Source: Paraburkholderia dioscoreae | GTDB taxonomy: Bacteria; Pseudomonadota; Gammaproteobacteria; Burkholderiales; Burkholderiaceae | Reading direction: 5' to 3' | Length of the DNA: 64,000 nt | NCBI RefSeq assembly: GCF_902459535.1 | Contig: NZ_LR699553.1 | Coordinates: 620,001 to 684,000 of the forward strand | In this document: piece after piece, positions 43,334 through 53,085 of the stretch | How the letters are laid out: each line of letters opens with the position of its first letter | Numbering within the stretch: the stretch's first letter is position 1 | Notes under the pieces: generated by a model | The model's input: the letters and a program-made list of their open reading frames with translations, nothing else | Told to the model about the DNA's origin: nothing | Databases searched by the model: none | Program-made: the position numbers and the translations under genes

Positions 43334-44328
43334 GCGGGCGCGCCCACCACGTTGAGCGGCGTGCCGTTTCGCCATGCAGCGACATTCGCGAGCGTGGTCT
43401 GGGCGATCTCGCTCATCGCCTCGCGGGTGAAGAACGCCTGGTGCGCGGTGACGATCACGTTCGGGAACATCAACAGACGCGCCAGCACGTCGTCCTGTAA
43501 GGGCAGGTTCGAATGATCCTCGAAGAACAGGCCGCCTTCTTCCTCGTACACGTCGAGCCCGAGGTGGCCGAGCTGGCCGTCCTTCAAGGCGCCGATCAGC
43601 GCATTGCTTTCGACGAGGCCGCCGCGGCCCGTGTTGATCAGCATCGCGCCGCGCTTCATTCTGGCGAGCGCTGGGCCGTCGATCAAATGGTAGGTGCCCG
43701 CCACCAGCGGACAATGCAGACTGACTACGTCGGACCCGGCAAGCAGCGTGTCGAGCGGCACATAGCGGGCGCCTAGCGCGAGCAGGTCGTCGGCGGGCGT
43801 GCCGGGATCGTGCGCGAGCACCTGCATGCCAAAGCCCGCCATGATGCGACCGAATACGCGACCGATCATGCCGGTGCCGACCACGCCCACGGTCTTGCCG
43901 TGCAGGTCGAAGCCGAGCAGTCCGTGCAGCGAAAAATCGCCTTCGCGCGTGCGCGCGGCGGCGCGCGGCAGGCGCCGGTTCAGCGCCAGAATCAGGCCGA
44001 CCGCATGCTCGGCCACCGCGTGCGGCGAGTAGGCGGGCACACGCGCGACGGTGATGCCGAGACGCGCGGCCGCGTCCAGATCGACATGATTGAAGCCCGC
44101 CGAGCGCAACGCGATCATGCGCGTGCCGCCGGTGCGGAGCCGCTCCAGTACCGCCGCATCGACGTTGTCGTTGACGAACGGGCACACCACCTCATAGCCC
44201 TGGGCGAGGACGGCTGTCTCGCTGTCGAGGTGCGATTCCTGGAAATGCAGTTCGTAGCGGTGCGACGCATTGGCTTCGGTGAAGGTGTCGCTGTCGTACT
44301 GGCGGCTGCTGAACAGAATGATGCGCAT
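43330..44328 (-). CDS. ldhA: Fermentative D-lactate dehydrogenase
   Basis: A 332-residue NAD-dependent 2-hydroxyacid dehydrogenase. MRIILFSSRQYD at the start, RSAGFNHVDLDAA, the NAD motif VVGTGMIGRVFGRIMAGFG, and the LdhA-type C-terminal YEEEGGLFFEDHSN and VTAHQAFFTREAM (catalytic His) fit E. coli LdhA in length and order. It reduces pyruvate to D-lactate. ATG 44328 has GGAG seven bases upstream; the longer frame to 44466 has no family likeness. Confidence 0.92.
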   Translation of the reverse strand: MRIILFSSRQYDSDTFTEANASHRYELHFQESHLDSETAVLAQGYEVVCPFVNDNVDAAVLERLRTGGTRMIALRSAGFNHVDLDAAARLGITVARVPAYSPHAVAEHAVGLILALNRRLPRAAARTREGDFSLHGLLGFDLHGKTVGVVGTGMIGRVFGRIMAGFGMQVLAHDPGTPADDLLALGARYVPLDTLLAGSDVVSLHCPLVAGTYHLIDGPALARMKRGAMLINTGRGGLVESNALIGALKDGQLGHLGLDVYEEEGGLFFEDHSNLPLQDDVLARLLMFPNVIVTAHQAFFTREAMSEIAQTTLANVAAWRNGTPLNVVGAPA

Positions 44329-44759
44329 ATCGGGCTCCGAGGAAAACGTACGGGCGCTAAAGCTCATTTTTTGCGAAGACGAATTGGCAGGGAGTTGAAA
44401 ATAATATTGACAGCCTTGCCGAACTACCATATTTATTAAAAAGCAGTCCCGAGAAAGCATGTTCACTCATGCTGTAATAATTGGCCATCAGCAGACTATG
44501 TCTTTTTCACAGCGTTAGGCAACTTCGCGAGGAAAGCGTGACTGTCGAGCTATCGGAAAGCTGTTCCAGTGCCGCGCTGCAATGCGGCATATCCCCTCGG
44601 ACGCGACTCGCGTCATTCCATTGCCTTAAATTATGTTTTCACTCAATCGCTATGCCGGTTGAGTGATGTGGGCGTCATACTGGCTGAAATGAATTCGTTG
44701 GAATTCTTCGAATTTTTTTTCAGCCTCCTGCTAATAACCCCGTCAATCGGCGAGCCAAC
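44329..44759. other. Intergenic region before the aspT genes
   Basis: No gene is visible. An inverted repeat CACTCAA...TTGAGTG (44640-44665) about 95 bases before the aspT start could be an operator. The region also has to hold the ldhA promoter. Confidence 0.4.
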
Positions 44760-46442
44760 ATGATCGGTGAATTGCTGAGATCTCAACCCGAGATCGCGCT
44801 GTTCGCAAGCCTTGCAATCGGATATTTCATTGGTTCGTTCCGCATTGGGCCCATTCAGCTGGGCGGCGTGTGCGGCACGTTGATCGTGGCGTTGTTACTT
44901 GGGCAGACCGGCGCGCGCCTTGCCCCCGACCTGAAGAACATCGCTTTTGCGCTGTTCATCTTTGCGCTGGGCTTCACCGGCGGCCCTCAATTCTTTGCCA
45001 ACATCGGGCGCGGCTGGCGCTACGGTTTGTTGTCGGTGGTCGAAATCGTTTCGGTGCTGGTGCTGATCATGATCGCGGTGACCGTCATGCGGCTCGACGC
45101 CGGCACGGCCGCTGGTCTGCTGGCCGGTGCGGCGACGGAGTCGGCCGTGATCGGCACGGCTTCCGAAGCGATTTCCAAGCTCGGCTTCAGCGAGGTGGAA
45201 ACGGCGCGCCTGCAGGCCAACATCGTGACCGCATACAGCGTGAGCTACCTGTTCGGCCTTATCACCATCGTGCTCTTCACGAGCCAGTTCGCGCCGCTGC
45301 TGCTGCGCATCAATCTGCGCGACGAAGCCGAGCGCGTGTGGCGCAAGCTCGGCGGCGACGGCGCGTACGGCGAGGGTCAACTCGCCGCCGCACCGGCGCT
45401 CGTGGGCCGCGCGTTCCACGTCGGCGCGGCGGCCGGCGCGACGATCCGGGCGTTCGAGCAGCAGTACGGCTTCAATCTGACGGTCGAGCGCGTCCGGCGC
45501 GACGGCGCGAACGTGCCGGCCGAGCCGCAACTCACGCTCGCGCCCGGCGACGTCATTCTGTTGGGTGGGCGGCGTGAAGCGATCGTGGCGGCTGCGGCCG
45601 CTCTCGGCGAAGAAGTGAACGGCACGGACTTCGGCCAGGTGATGGCCGAGAAGCTCGACGTGGTGCTGACGCGCCGCGACCTGCACGGGCTGACGGTCGC
45701 GCAGGTACGCGAACAGGCGACGCCCGAAAACGGACGCGGCGTCTACATTGCGGCGGTCACGCGGCTCGAGACCACGGTGCCCGCGCTGCCCGGCACCGAA
45801 CTCAATCGTGGCGACGTGCTGACGCTGGTGGGCGGCAAGGCCGACGTCGAGCGCGGCGCGAAGCGTCTGGGCTACGTGGTCGTGGCCACGCAGAAGACCG
45901 ACTTCGTTTATCTCGGGCTCGGCGTGCTGGTCGGCATGGCGATCGGCCATCTCGGCGGGCGGATCGGCGGCGTGTCGGTCGCGCTCGGCACGGGCGGCGG
46001 CTGTCTGTTGTCGGGGCTGCTGTTCGGCTGGATCCGTTCGCATTACCCGGTGATCGGTTCGCTGCCTTCGGCGGCGGCGCAAATTCTCAAGGACTTCGGC
46101 CTTGCCACTTTCATCGCCGCAGTGGGTTTGTCGGCCGGACCGGACGCGATCAAGCTGGTGCGCGAATACGGTCTGGCGTTGCCGGTTGCCGGGATTCTTA
46201 TGGTGCTCGTGCCGGGTCTGCTGTCCCTTTGGATCGGTCGCATGTTCCTCAAGCTCGAAGCACCCATGCTGCTCGGCGCGATTGCCGGCCAGCAATGCAG
46301 CACGCCCGCTATCAGCGCACTGGTGGGCGTCACAGGCAACTCCACCCCTGTGATCGGCTACACGATCACGTATGCACTCTCGAACATTCTGTTGCCGCTG
46401 ATGGGGCCGGTGGTAGTTGGTCTCGCCGGGAAATTCCACTAG
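44760..46442 (+). CDS. aspT: Aspartate:alanine antiporter AspT (first copy)
   Basis: A 560-residue transporter of the AAEx family: two five- to six-helix halves (about 1-165 and 380-560) around two cytosolic TrkA-C domains (about 200-370, with VILLGGRREAIV). The opening QPEIALFASLAIGYFIGSFR and FALGFTGGPQF are family marks. AspT swaps external aspartate for internal alanine; with AspD this uses up a proton inside and builds proton-motive force. A second copy follows 141 bases downstream. Confidence 0.92.
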   Translation: MIGELLRSQPEIALFASLAIGYFIGSFRIGPIQLGGVCGTLIVALLLGQTGARLAPDLKNIAFALFIFALGFTGGPQFFANIGRGWRYGLLSVVEIVSVLVLIMIAVTVMRLDAGTAAGLLAGAATESAVIGTASEAISKLGFSEVETARLQANIVTAYSVSYLFGLITIVLFTSQFAPLLLRINLRDEAERVWRKLGGDGAYGEGQLAAAPALVGRAFHVGAAAGATIRAFEQQYGFNLTVERVRRDGANVPAEPQLTLAPGDVILLGGRREAIVAAAAALGEEVNGTDFGQVMAEKLDVVLTRRDLHGLTVAQVREQATPENGRGVYIAAVTRLETTVPALPGTELNRGDVLTLVGGKADVERGAKRLGYVVVATQKTDFVYLGLGVLVGMAIGHLGGRIGGVSVALGTGGGCLLSGLLFGWIRSHYPVIGSLPSAAAQILKDFGLATFIAAVGLSAGPDAIKLVREYGLALPVAGILMVLVPGLLSLWIGRMFLKLEAPMLLGAIAGQQCSTPAISALVGVTGNSTPVIGYTITYALSNILLPLMGPVVVGLAGKFH

Positions 46443-46583
46443 GCGGGCAGATGTACCGGCCGTGGCGCGCCATGCCACGGCCGGCAGACGCGGCACACGG
46501 CATGCGCGAAGCGACACGATTGCGCCACATATGCACAGGCAGCACCCAGTACTCAGTATCGCCAACTATTCAGCGAGGGCACG

Positions 46584-48266
46584 ATGGACTGGCTACATCA
46601 TATCTTTCAGAAATCACCCGAGATTGCGCTGTTTCTGTCGCTCGCGGCCGGCTACTTCATCGGGCAGATCAACTTCGGCAAATTCCAGTTGGGCGGTGTG
46701 GGCGGGTCGTTGCTGGCCGCGGTTGTGATCAGTCAGGCGGGGGTGACGATCGACAACGGCGTGAAGTCGGTCATGTTCGCCGTCTTCATCTACGCGGTCG
46801 GCTATGACTCCGGTCCGGGCTTCTTCAACTCGCTGAACCGCAAGACGCTGCGTGAGATCGCAATGGCCGTCTTTCTGGCCGTCACCGCGCTGATCACCGT
46901 GGTGGTATGCGCGAAGGTGTTTCACCTCAACAAGGGGCTCGCCGCCGGACTCGCGGGGGGCGCGCTGACGCAGTCGGCGATCATCGGCACGGCGGGCGAC
47001 GCGATCGCGCGTCTCGGCCTGCCCGCCGATCAGGTCAAGTCGCTGCAATCGGACGTGGCGATTGCCTACGCGGTGACCTACGTGTTCGGCTCGTTGGGCG
47101 CGATCATCGTGTGCGTGAATATTCTGCCCAAGTTCATGGGCCAGGGTTTGCGCGAAGCCTCGGTCGAAGTGGAGCGCGAACTGACGGCGGGCGCGGCGGC
47201 CGCCGGACCGGGGCAACTTTCTGCGTTGCCCGAGATGGTGGGGCGCGCGTACAAGATCGATGTCAGCGCCGGGAAAACGGTGAAGGCCGTCGAGACTCTG
47301 CATCACGACCTGTTGACGATCGAGCGGATCAAGCGCGACGGCCAGCCGCTCGACCCGGCGCCCGACCTGGTGTTGAAACCCGACGACGTGGTCCTCGTGG
47401 TCGGCCGCCGCGAGGCGGTGGTCGAATTCGGCGCGGCCGGAGGCGAAGTTGCCACCGTGGAGGACGTAGGCGCCGTCATGCAGACACGCGAAGCCGTGTT
47501 CACGCGCAAGGGCATGAATCACACGACGATCGCCGCCGCGCGGGCCGTGGTGGATCGCGATATGCGGCACGGCGTCTATATCCAGAGTATCTCGCGCGTC
47601 GGTCAGCCACTGCCGGTCCTGCCGGAGACCAAACTGGAGCACGGCGACGTCATCACCTTCTACGGTTCGCCGAAAGACACCAAGCGCGCCGTCGAGGCAG
47701 CCGGCTACGAACTGCCGTATAGCAACAAGACCGATTTCATCTACATGGGTGTCGGCATTGTGCTCGGCTTGTTGATCGGGCTGATCGTCGTCAACGTGGC
47801 CGGCATTCCGCTCACCCTCGGTTCGGGTGGCGGCTGCCTGCTGGCCGGGTTGCTGTTCGGCTGGATGCGCGGCAAGCATCCGATGTATGGCGCGATGCCT
47901 TCCGCGGCCTCGCAGTTGCTGAAGGACTTCGGCCTTGCGGCCTTCGTCGCGGTGGTCGGTTTGAACTCCGGCTTGCAGGCCGTGGTCACCGTCAAACAGA
48001 GCGGCATGACGATCTTCCTGCTTGGCGTGTTCGTCACGTTGTTTCCGCTATTGCTCACCATGCTGTTCGGCCGCTACGTGCTGAAGTACAACAACTCGGC
48101 CATCCTGGCCGGCGCGCTGTCCGGCTCGCGCAGTGCGAATCCGGCATTCGGCGGCGTGCTCGACAAGGCCGAAAGCGCTGTGCCGACCGTGCCGTTCGCG
48201 ATCACGTATGCCATCGCGAACGTCGCGTTGACGCTGCTCGGCCCGCTCGTGGTCGGGCTGGTCTAG
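46584..48266 (+). CDS. aspT: Aspartate:alanine antiporter AspT (second copy)
   Basis: A 560-residue paralogue of its upstream neighbour, the same length and layout: helices, paired TrkA-C domains (VVLVVGRREAVVEFG), helices ending ALTLLGPLVVGLV. It opens SPEIALFLSLAAGYFIGQINF. The two copies differ at many positions, so this is an old duplication, and they may differ in substrate or affinity. aspD follows 89 bases later, so the three genes probably form one unit. Confidence 0.92.
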   Translation: MDWLHHIFQKSPEIALFLSLAAGYFIGQINFGKFQLGGVGGSLLAAVVISQAGVTIDNGVKSVMFAVFIYAVGYDSGPGFFNSLNRKTLREIAMAVFLAVTALITVVVCAKVFHLNKGLAAGLAGGALTQSAIIGTAGDAIARLGLPADQVKSLQSDVAIAYAVTYVFGSLGAIIVCVNILPKFMGQGLREASVEVERELTAGAAAAGPGQLSALPEMVGRAYKIDVSAGKTVKAVETLHHDLLTIERIKRDGQPLDPAPDLVLKPDDVVLVVGRREAVVEFGAAGGEVATVEDVGAVMQTREAVFTRKGMNHTTIAAARAVVDRDMRHGVYIQSISRVGQPLPVLPETKLEHGDVITFYGSPKDTKRAVEAAGYELPYSNKTDFIYMGVGIVLGLLIGLIVVNVAGIPLTLGSGGGCLLAGLLFGWMRGKHPMYGAMPSAASQLLKDFGLAAFVAVVGLNSGLQAVVTVKQSGMTIFLLGVFVTLFPLLLTMLFGRYVLKYNNSAILAGALSGSRSANPAFGGVLDKAESAVPTVPFAITYAIANVALTLLGPLVVGLV

Positions 48267-48355
48267 CGCACGTCTATCGATCTCTCTTACGCCGGCGTCA
48301 ATCGGGCGATCATTCGTCGCGCCGGCGTCTTTTACTTGGCTCAGGAGAACGCATC

Positions 48356-50020
48356 ATGGCAAAAGAGAAGGGCGACAAGAAACACGCGGATACGGCAGAG
48401 CAGGATTTCTCCGCGCTCAGCCCGTTCGAGTTGAAGGACGAACTGATCAAGGCCGCCGGCGGCAGCGCCGTGGAGCGGCCCGCCAATGCATCCATGCTCA
48501 ACGCCGGGCGCGGCAATCCGAATTTTCTCGCGACGATCCCGCGCCACGGCTTCTGGCAACTCGGCCTCTTTGCAATGCGCGAATCGGAACGCTCGTTCGC
48601 CTACATGCCGGAAGGTGTCGGCGGTTTTCCGAAGCGCGAAGGTTTGACCGAGCGTTTCGAGCTGTTCCTGCGCGAAAACCGGGGCGTGCCCGGGATCGAT
48701 TTTCTGCGCGGTGCGGTGTCGTATGTACGCGATCAACTGGGATTGTCTGCGGGCGACTTCCTGTATGAAATGTGCGAGGGCATTCTCGCGTCGAACTATC
48801 CGGTGCCGGACCGGATGCTGAAGCTGTCGGAGGTGATTGTCGGGCAGTACTTGCGGCGCGAGATGATCGGCAAGCATCCGTTCATCGGCGAGTTCGACAT
48901 CTTTGCCGTGGAAGGCGGCACGGCCGCGATGACCTATATCTTCAACACGTTGCGCGAGAACCGCCTCATCAAGGCGGGCGATACGATCGCGCTCGGCATG
49001 CCGATCTTCACGCCGTACATCGAGATTCCGCGTTTGAACGACTATAAGTTGAACGTCGTCAATCTGAACGCCAGCGTCGAGAATAACTGGCAGTACTCGA
49101 AAGCGGAACTCGACAAGCTGCGCGACCCGAAAGTGAAGGCGTTCTTTCTCGTGAATCCGAGCAATCCGCCGTCGGTGCGGATCAGCGATGAAAGCCTCGA
49201 ACAGATCGCCGATATCGTGAAAGCGCGGCCCGATCTGATCCTGTTGACGGACGATGTGTATGGCACGTTTGCCGACGACTTCGTGTCGCTGTTTGCGCTT
49301 GCGCCGAAAAACACGATTCTCGTGTACTCGTACTCGAAGTATTTCGGTGCGACGGGCTGGCGGCTCGGCACGATCGCGACGCATCGGGACAATGTGCTCG
49401 ACCGGTTGATTGCCGAATTGCCGAAGGATGTGAAGAAGGAACTGCATACGCGTTACGAGTCGATCACGACGGAGCCGGATAAGCTCAAGTTCATCGATCG
49501 ACTGGTGGCCGATAGCCGGACTGTTGCGTTGAATCACACGGCAGGACTGTCGACGCCCCAGCAGGTGCAGATGGTGTTGTTTTCGCTGTTCTCGCTGATG
49601 GATACGCCGGACGCGTACAAGAATGCGTTGAAGCGGTTGATTCGTAGCCGCAAGCGCGCGCTGTATGAAGAGATCGGGATTTCGTTTGAAGACGATGATA
49701 AGAACCAGGTGGATTACTACACGATTCTTGATATGGAGTTTCTTGGGGAGCGTGCGTTTGGGCGTGAGTTTGTCGAGTGGCTTTTCAAGAATACGGAGCC
49801 TTCGGAACTTTTGTTCCGGCTTGCCAGGGAGGCGCGGGTTGTGTTGTTGCCGGGGAGAGGATTCGGTACTGAACATCCGTCCGGGCGGGTGTCGTTGGCG
49901 AATCTTAATGAGTCGGATTATCGGCAGATTGGACGTGCGTTGCGTAGGCTGATCGAGGAGTATGTCGAGCGGTTTAACGCGGCTACTGGGAAGAAGCTTG
50001 ATAAGGGGAAAGTGGAGTGA
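48356..50020 (+). CDS. aspD: Bifunctional aspartate aminotransferase / aspartate 4-decarboxylase
   Basis: A 554-residue PLP enzyme of the AspD family: MLNAGRGNPNFLATIPRHGF, FFLVNPSNPPSVRISDESL, and the cofactor lysine in VYSYSKYFGATGWRLG. It releases CO2 from aspartate to make alanine, the partner reaction of AspT. AGGAGAA precedes the ATG. The 3' quarter (from about 49600) changes character: third codon positions become rich in G and T (TTT, GAT, CTT, GTG), unlike the rest of the gene. A repeat found again near 57.85 kb follows the stop. Confidence 0.95.
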   Translation: MAKEKGDKKHADTAEQDFSALSPFELKDELIKAAGGSAVERPANASMLNAGRGNPNFLATIPRHGFWQLGLFAMRESERSFAYMPEGVGGFPKREGLTERFELFLRENRGVPGIDFLRGAVSYVRDQLGLSAGDFLYEMCEGILASNYPVPDRMLKLSEVIVGQYLRREMIGKHPFIGEFDIFAVEGGTAAMTYIFNTLRENRLIKAGDTIALGMPIFTPYIEIPRLNDYKLNVVNLNASVENNWQYSKAELDKLRDPKVKAFFLVNPSNPPSVRISDESLEQIADIVKARPDLILLTDDVYGTFADDFVSLFALAPKNTILVYSYSKYFGATGWRLGTIATHRDNVLDRLIAELPKDVKKELHTRYESITTEPDKLKFIDRLVADSRTVALNHTAGLSTPQQVQMVLFSLFSLMDTPDAYKNALKRLIRSRKRALYEEIGISFEDDDKNQVDYYTILDMEFLGERAFGREFVEWLFKNTEPSELLFRLAREARVVLLPGRGFGTEHPSGRVSLANLNESDYRQIGRALRRLIEEYVERFNAATGKKLDKGKVE

Positions 50021-50054
50021 GGGTGGGGCTGGCCCCCGGGTGGTTTTTTGGGGG

Positions 50055-50105
50055 GGCCTTTTCTTGAATTGTTTTTTGGTTTATTAGCGTTGCCCCTGTG
50101 CGGGG
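50055..50105 (+). repeat. Left copy of the ~50-bp inverted repeat flanking the island
   Basis: It starts 35 bases after the aspD stop, reading GGCCTTTTCTTGAATTG then TTTATTAGCGTTGCCCCTG and CGGGG. It matches the reverse complement of 57829-57878 with few differences. Both copies stand just downstream of a gene and point the same way relative to it. Confidence 0.8.
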
Positions 50106-50295
50106 AATTTGTGTAGTTCGCCTCGGTGTACTAGAGTTCGTTTCGTCAATAGAATCAGCGACTTAAGTTCGTTTGAGGCCGTAACGGTTCGCGGTAGTCC
50201 GTTACGGTACTTGTCCGAAATCTGTCCGAAAACGATTCGAAACGAGGTGCCCCGAGGCAAAAGAACGTATCAACCGAGACCTGGTCGCCCGACTC

Positions 50296-50607
50296 ATGAA
50301 GGAAGGCGCGACCGACAGGCAGCGCGATATCTACGACGACCAGATTACCGGGTTCGGCGTCCGTGTCATGCCGCGAGGCAAGAAGGCGACGGCTGAGCCC
50401 GCGATCAGCTTTATCTACCGGTGGACCCGCCCCGACGGCACCCAGGGGCGCGTGACGGTCGGCAAGGTCGCGGACGGTATGGACGCAAAGCGCGCCCGCG
50501 AACGGGTGCTTGACCAGATCAGGCGCACGGACCTGACGACCGATACGCCGGCCGTGCGCGATGCGGTACAGACCTGGGAAAAGGACCACGTGACAGCTTC
50601 GCGTTAA
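50296..50607 (+). pseudogene. Tyrosine recombinase N-terminal fragment
   Basis: About 103 residues from ATG 50296, with an open in-frame stretch before it (KERINRDLVARLMKEG). It has the DUF4102-type arm-binding domain of integrases: YDDQITGFGVRVMPRGKK and FIYRWTRPDGTQGRVTVGKV. It stops right after the start of the core-binding region (TWEKDHV), with the catalytic domain missing, so it is a truncated integrase about a quarter of full length. It marks the left side of the accessory island. Confidence 0.8.
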
Positions 50608-50711
50608 CCAACTGACTCTGCCGTCTGCGCAGTTTCTGGACTTTTTCGCAAGCACCGTGGCTTGCGCTAGTATCCGTTCACCAGACCAGTCAGATACTAG
50701 GAAAAGTACAA

Positions 50712-52376
50712 ATGACCAGGGCCGTCATCGAAAGCGTAATCAACGAATTTCTAGACAGCACGACTCCAGAGGTATTGGCAATCAGCGGCAGATGGGGAGT
50801 CGGCAAGACCTACACCTTGCAGAATCTGTTCAACGAATATTCCCGCGAAGGTTCGCTAACCCGTTACGCGTACGTCTCAGCCTTCGGAGCCAAATCGATT
50901 GGCGAACTTCGCTCGATGATCCTTATCAAGTCAAGGCGCTTTCCTGTGCAGCGTGACAAGATGGGTCAGGTTGTCGAGGGCGCCGAGCATGTCTTTAGTA
51001 AGGGGCGTGGAATGGCTTTTTGGAAAGCTATCACCGCAGCTTCCGAAAAGATCCCCTACGGCGGAAAGCAGATTACGGTGTTGCTCGAAACAGTTGCTGC
51101 TTCGTTAGTTAGCAAAACGATCATCTGTATCGATGACATTGAACGTCTCGGCTCCGGCATCGAAATGGATGAACTGATGGGGCTCGTTTCTGAACTTAAG
51201 ACCGAATCTCAGTGCAAGGTCATTCTGCTCTTTAACGAGGAGATGTTGGGCGAGCGAGCCCAACATTACGAACGAGCCAGTGAAAAAGTCATAGACAAGA
51301 AGCTCGCGTTTGTGACAACCCCGACTGAAGCGGTCGAACTGGGCTTGCCCGCCAATACGCCGCTACGAGATTACGCCGTACCGTGCATAGAAAAACTCGG
51401 CATCTGTAATATCCGAACCGTCCAGAGAATTGCGAACGGATTGCGCACTATCCATAGTGTTATCCCCGATTGTTCTAGTGCTGTAAAAAAGCAAACGGCT
51501 ATCGCGGTAACAGTGTTTGCAGGGGCATTGTACGAGACGGGAATTGGCTTTCCGACGACGGAAGAAGTCAAAATCTACAATTGGTATTCCACTGCTATGG
51601 GTGTAAGCAAGGACACCATTGAGGAAGAGTGGCGCGAAAAGTTGCATGGCTGCGGATTTCTCTCATGTGATGAATTTGACGCCGAAGTACTGACTGTATT
51701 GAGAAACGGCTACGCACACGGGTCTGAACTTGTAAAGTACGCGCGAGCCTTGGACGAGGTTGATGACCGAGCACGGCTCGATGGTATTTTTGAAGGGGTG
51801 TGGAAGACATTTCACTACAGAATCGACGGTACCGCCCAGGAACTGATGCGCGCGTTCGTCAATGCTGTCGAAGTAGCCGCGACGGTGATTACCCCACTCA
51901 ATCTGAACAGTACGGTCAGATTGCTACGGGATCTCGGCTTTAGCGCTGAAGCAGACGGAGTGGTTGACAGATACGTGGCTCTCAACTCCGGACGTCCTGG
52001 ACTATTCAAGATCGACGATTCTGCGTTTGGCAAGGACATAGATGATGAATATCTGAAGCGACGCTTCGCAGAGGTACTGACCGAAGAAGAAGGTCCACTT
52101 GACCTGGCGGCAGCAATGGAGCTGATGATAGAAGAGAACAGTTGGAACAACCGGATCGAAACGGCGTTGCTGAAGGCGACAGAGGATGACTTCATCGCTC
52201 TGCTTAAGGACAGTCAAGGAGCGGCAATGCGTACATTGATCGATCGAACCTATCGCGCCGCAGAGTATCGGGGAGCAATAACGGCGCCTATCGCAGTCAC
52301 AATGACCGCAGCGCTAGACAAGATAGCGAGCGAGTCAGACCTTAATGGAATTCGTATCAGTCGCTGGCGGCAGTAA
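50712..52376 (+). CDS. KAP-like P-loop NTPase, unknown function
   Basis: A 554-residue protein. Walker A is SGRWGVGKTYT (about 25-35) and Walker B IICIDDIERLG (137-147), followed by VILLFNEEML, the pattern of KAP/AAA-like STAND NTPases. No membrane helix is evident. The C-terminal 300 residues are helical without a motif I know. Its GC content and codon use differ from the core genes, and it lies between integrase fragments. That setting and the NTPase class are common among phage-defence genes, but no companion effector is seen, so defence is only a suggestion. A hairpin follows. Confidence 0.8.
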   Translation: MTRAVIESVINEFLDSTTPEVLAISGRWGVGKTYTLQNLFNEYSREGSLTRYAYVSAFGAKSIGELRSMILIKSRRFPVQRDKMGQVVEGAEHVFSKGRGMAFWKAITAASEKIPYGGKQITVLLETVAASLVSKTIICIDDIERLGSGIEMDELMGLVSELKTESQCKVILLFNEEMLGERAQHYERASEKVIDKKLAFVTTPTEAVELGLPANTPLRDYAVPCIEKLGICNIRTVQRIANGLRTIHSVIPDCSSAVKKQTAIAVTVFAGALYETGIGFPTTEEVKIYNWYSTAMGVSKDTIEEEWREKLHGCGFLSCDEFDAEVLTVLRNGYAHGSELVKYARALDEVDDRARLDGIFEGVWKTFHYRIDGTAQELMRAFVNAVEVAATVITPLNLNSTVRLLRDLGFSAEADGVVDRYVALNSGRPGLFKIDDSAFGKDIDDEYLKRRFAEVLTEEEGPLDLAAAMELMIEENSWNNRIETALLKATEDDFIALLKDSQGAAMRTLIDRTYRAAEYRGAITAPIAVTMTAALDKIASESDLNGIRISRWRQ

Positions 52377-52600
52377 CTGTCGAAAGACAACAGAAAGCCC
52401 GCGAGAGTATCGCGAGCTTTCTGCTGGCCGGGGCGCGCCAGGATCGATTTAGGCGGCCTCGGGCAGCGCGGTTGATATACGCCCGTCGGTCGAGGATTGC
52501 CAGCGTCTCATGTAGCTTCGTTTCGCGCGCCTTGAGGTAGCGCTGCGTCATACGGCCGTCCGTATCGCCAAGAATCTTCTGGACGTGATAAAAGGAGCAG
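52357..52600 (-). pseudogene. Tyrosine recombinase C-terminal fragment
   Basis: The minus strand reads SFYHVQKILGDTDGRMTQRY then LKARETKLHETLAILD, the last segment of an integrase catalytic domain, with the nucleophile tyrosine in RMTQRY. The rest of the catalytic domain is absent upstream. It overlaps the NTPase stop by a few bases at its 3' end. It lies opposite in direction to the N-terminal fragment at 50.3 kb, so the two may be parts of one rearranged integrase or of two. Confidence 0.7.
52391..52423 (+). terminator. Hairpin after the NTPase gene
   Basis: CAGAAAGC and GCTTTCTG with an inner CGCGA/TCGCG stem form a strong hairpin 15 bases past the stop. No long T-run follows, so it may be a terminator with help or an RNA-end stabiliser. 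Confidence 0.5.
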
Positions 52601-52628
52601 ACCGGCCTCGCCCGCTCCGGGTGTTGCC

Positions 52629-53085
52629 CTGCGTCATTCGTCGTCGTCGGCCGCCGGGCCTGTTACATCCACCGCATCGTCCGCGTTGAGCGTTGCGGGG
52701 ATTTCATGCTTGAGCAGCATCATCAACTTCGCCGCCTCTTCAGCGTTTGGCAGGATCTGCACACGCGTAGCGAAGTCCCGCCTTCCTTCAGGACAAATGC
52801 GATCTTTCCGAAGTTGGCTTCCGTGAAAAGCAGATCGTCCTGTGGCTTTGCGCCCGTGTGCAGGTGCGGGCTGACCGGCTCGTACTCACCGGCCCATCTG
52901 AGCGTGCCAAGCTGCGGGTTCTTGAGGTGCGGCAGGTTCGTTCTGTCCGGCCCGAGCATGTCGGGATCGTTCGCGGCTTCGCACAGTGACGCGCGCAGCG
53001 ATGGGCTCAGTTTGTCGAGCACGAAGTTCGGTGCATCGAACGTCAGCTTCAGACCACGGCGGTAACTTCCTCGTCGCCATGTATT
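52629..53085 (-). pseudogene. Frameshifted conserved hypothetical gene
   Basis: Three frames must be joined to read one product: MATRK at about 53080, then YRRGLKLTFDAPNF running into VLDKLSPSLRASLCEAAND and EANFGKIAFVLKEG, then RVQILPNAEEAAKLMMLLKH to an acidic end (ADDDE, stop near 52629). The joins near 53060 and 52775 look like single-base frameshifts, so the gene is dead or the sequence has errors. I do not recognise the family; such proteins occur on phage- or plasmid-derived islands. Confidence 0.5.

Noticed and set aside
44895..46565. A 556-residue minus-strand frame opposite aspT
   Set aside because: Low-complexity Arg/His/Glu-rich product with no motif; it mirrors codon bias of the real gene.
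48341..49876. A 511-residue minus-strand frame opposite aspD
   Set aside because: Antisense to a clear PLP enzyme; it ends where the codon bias of aspD changes.
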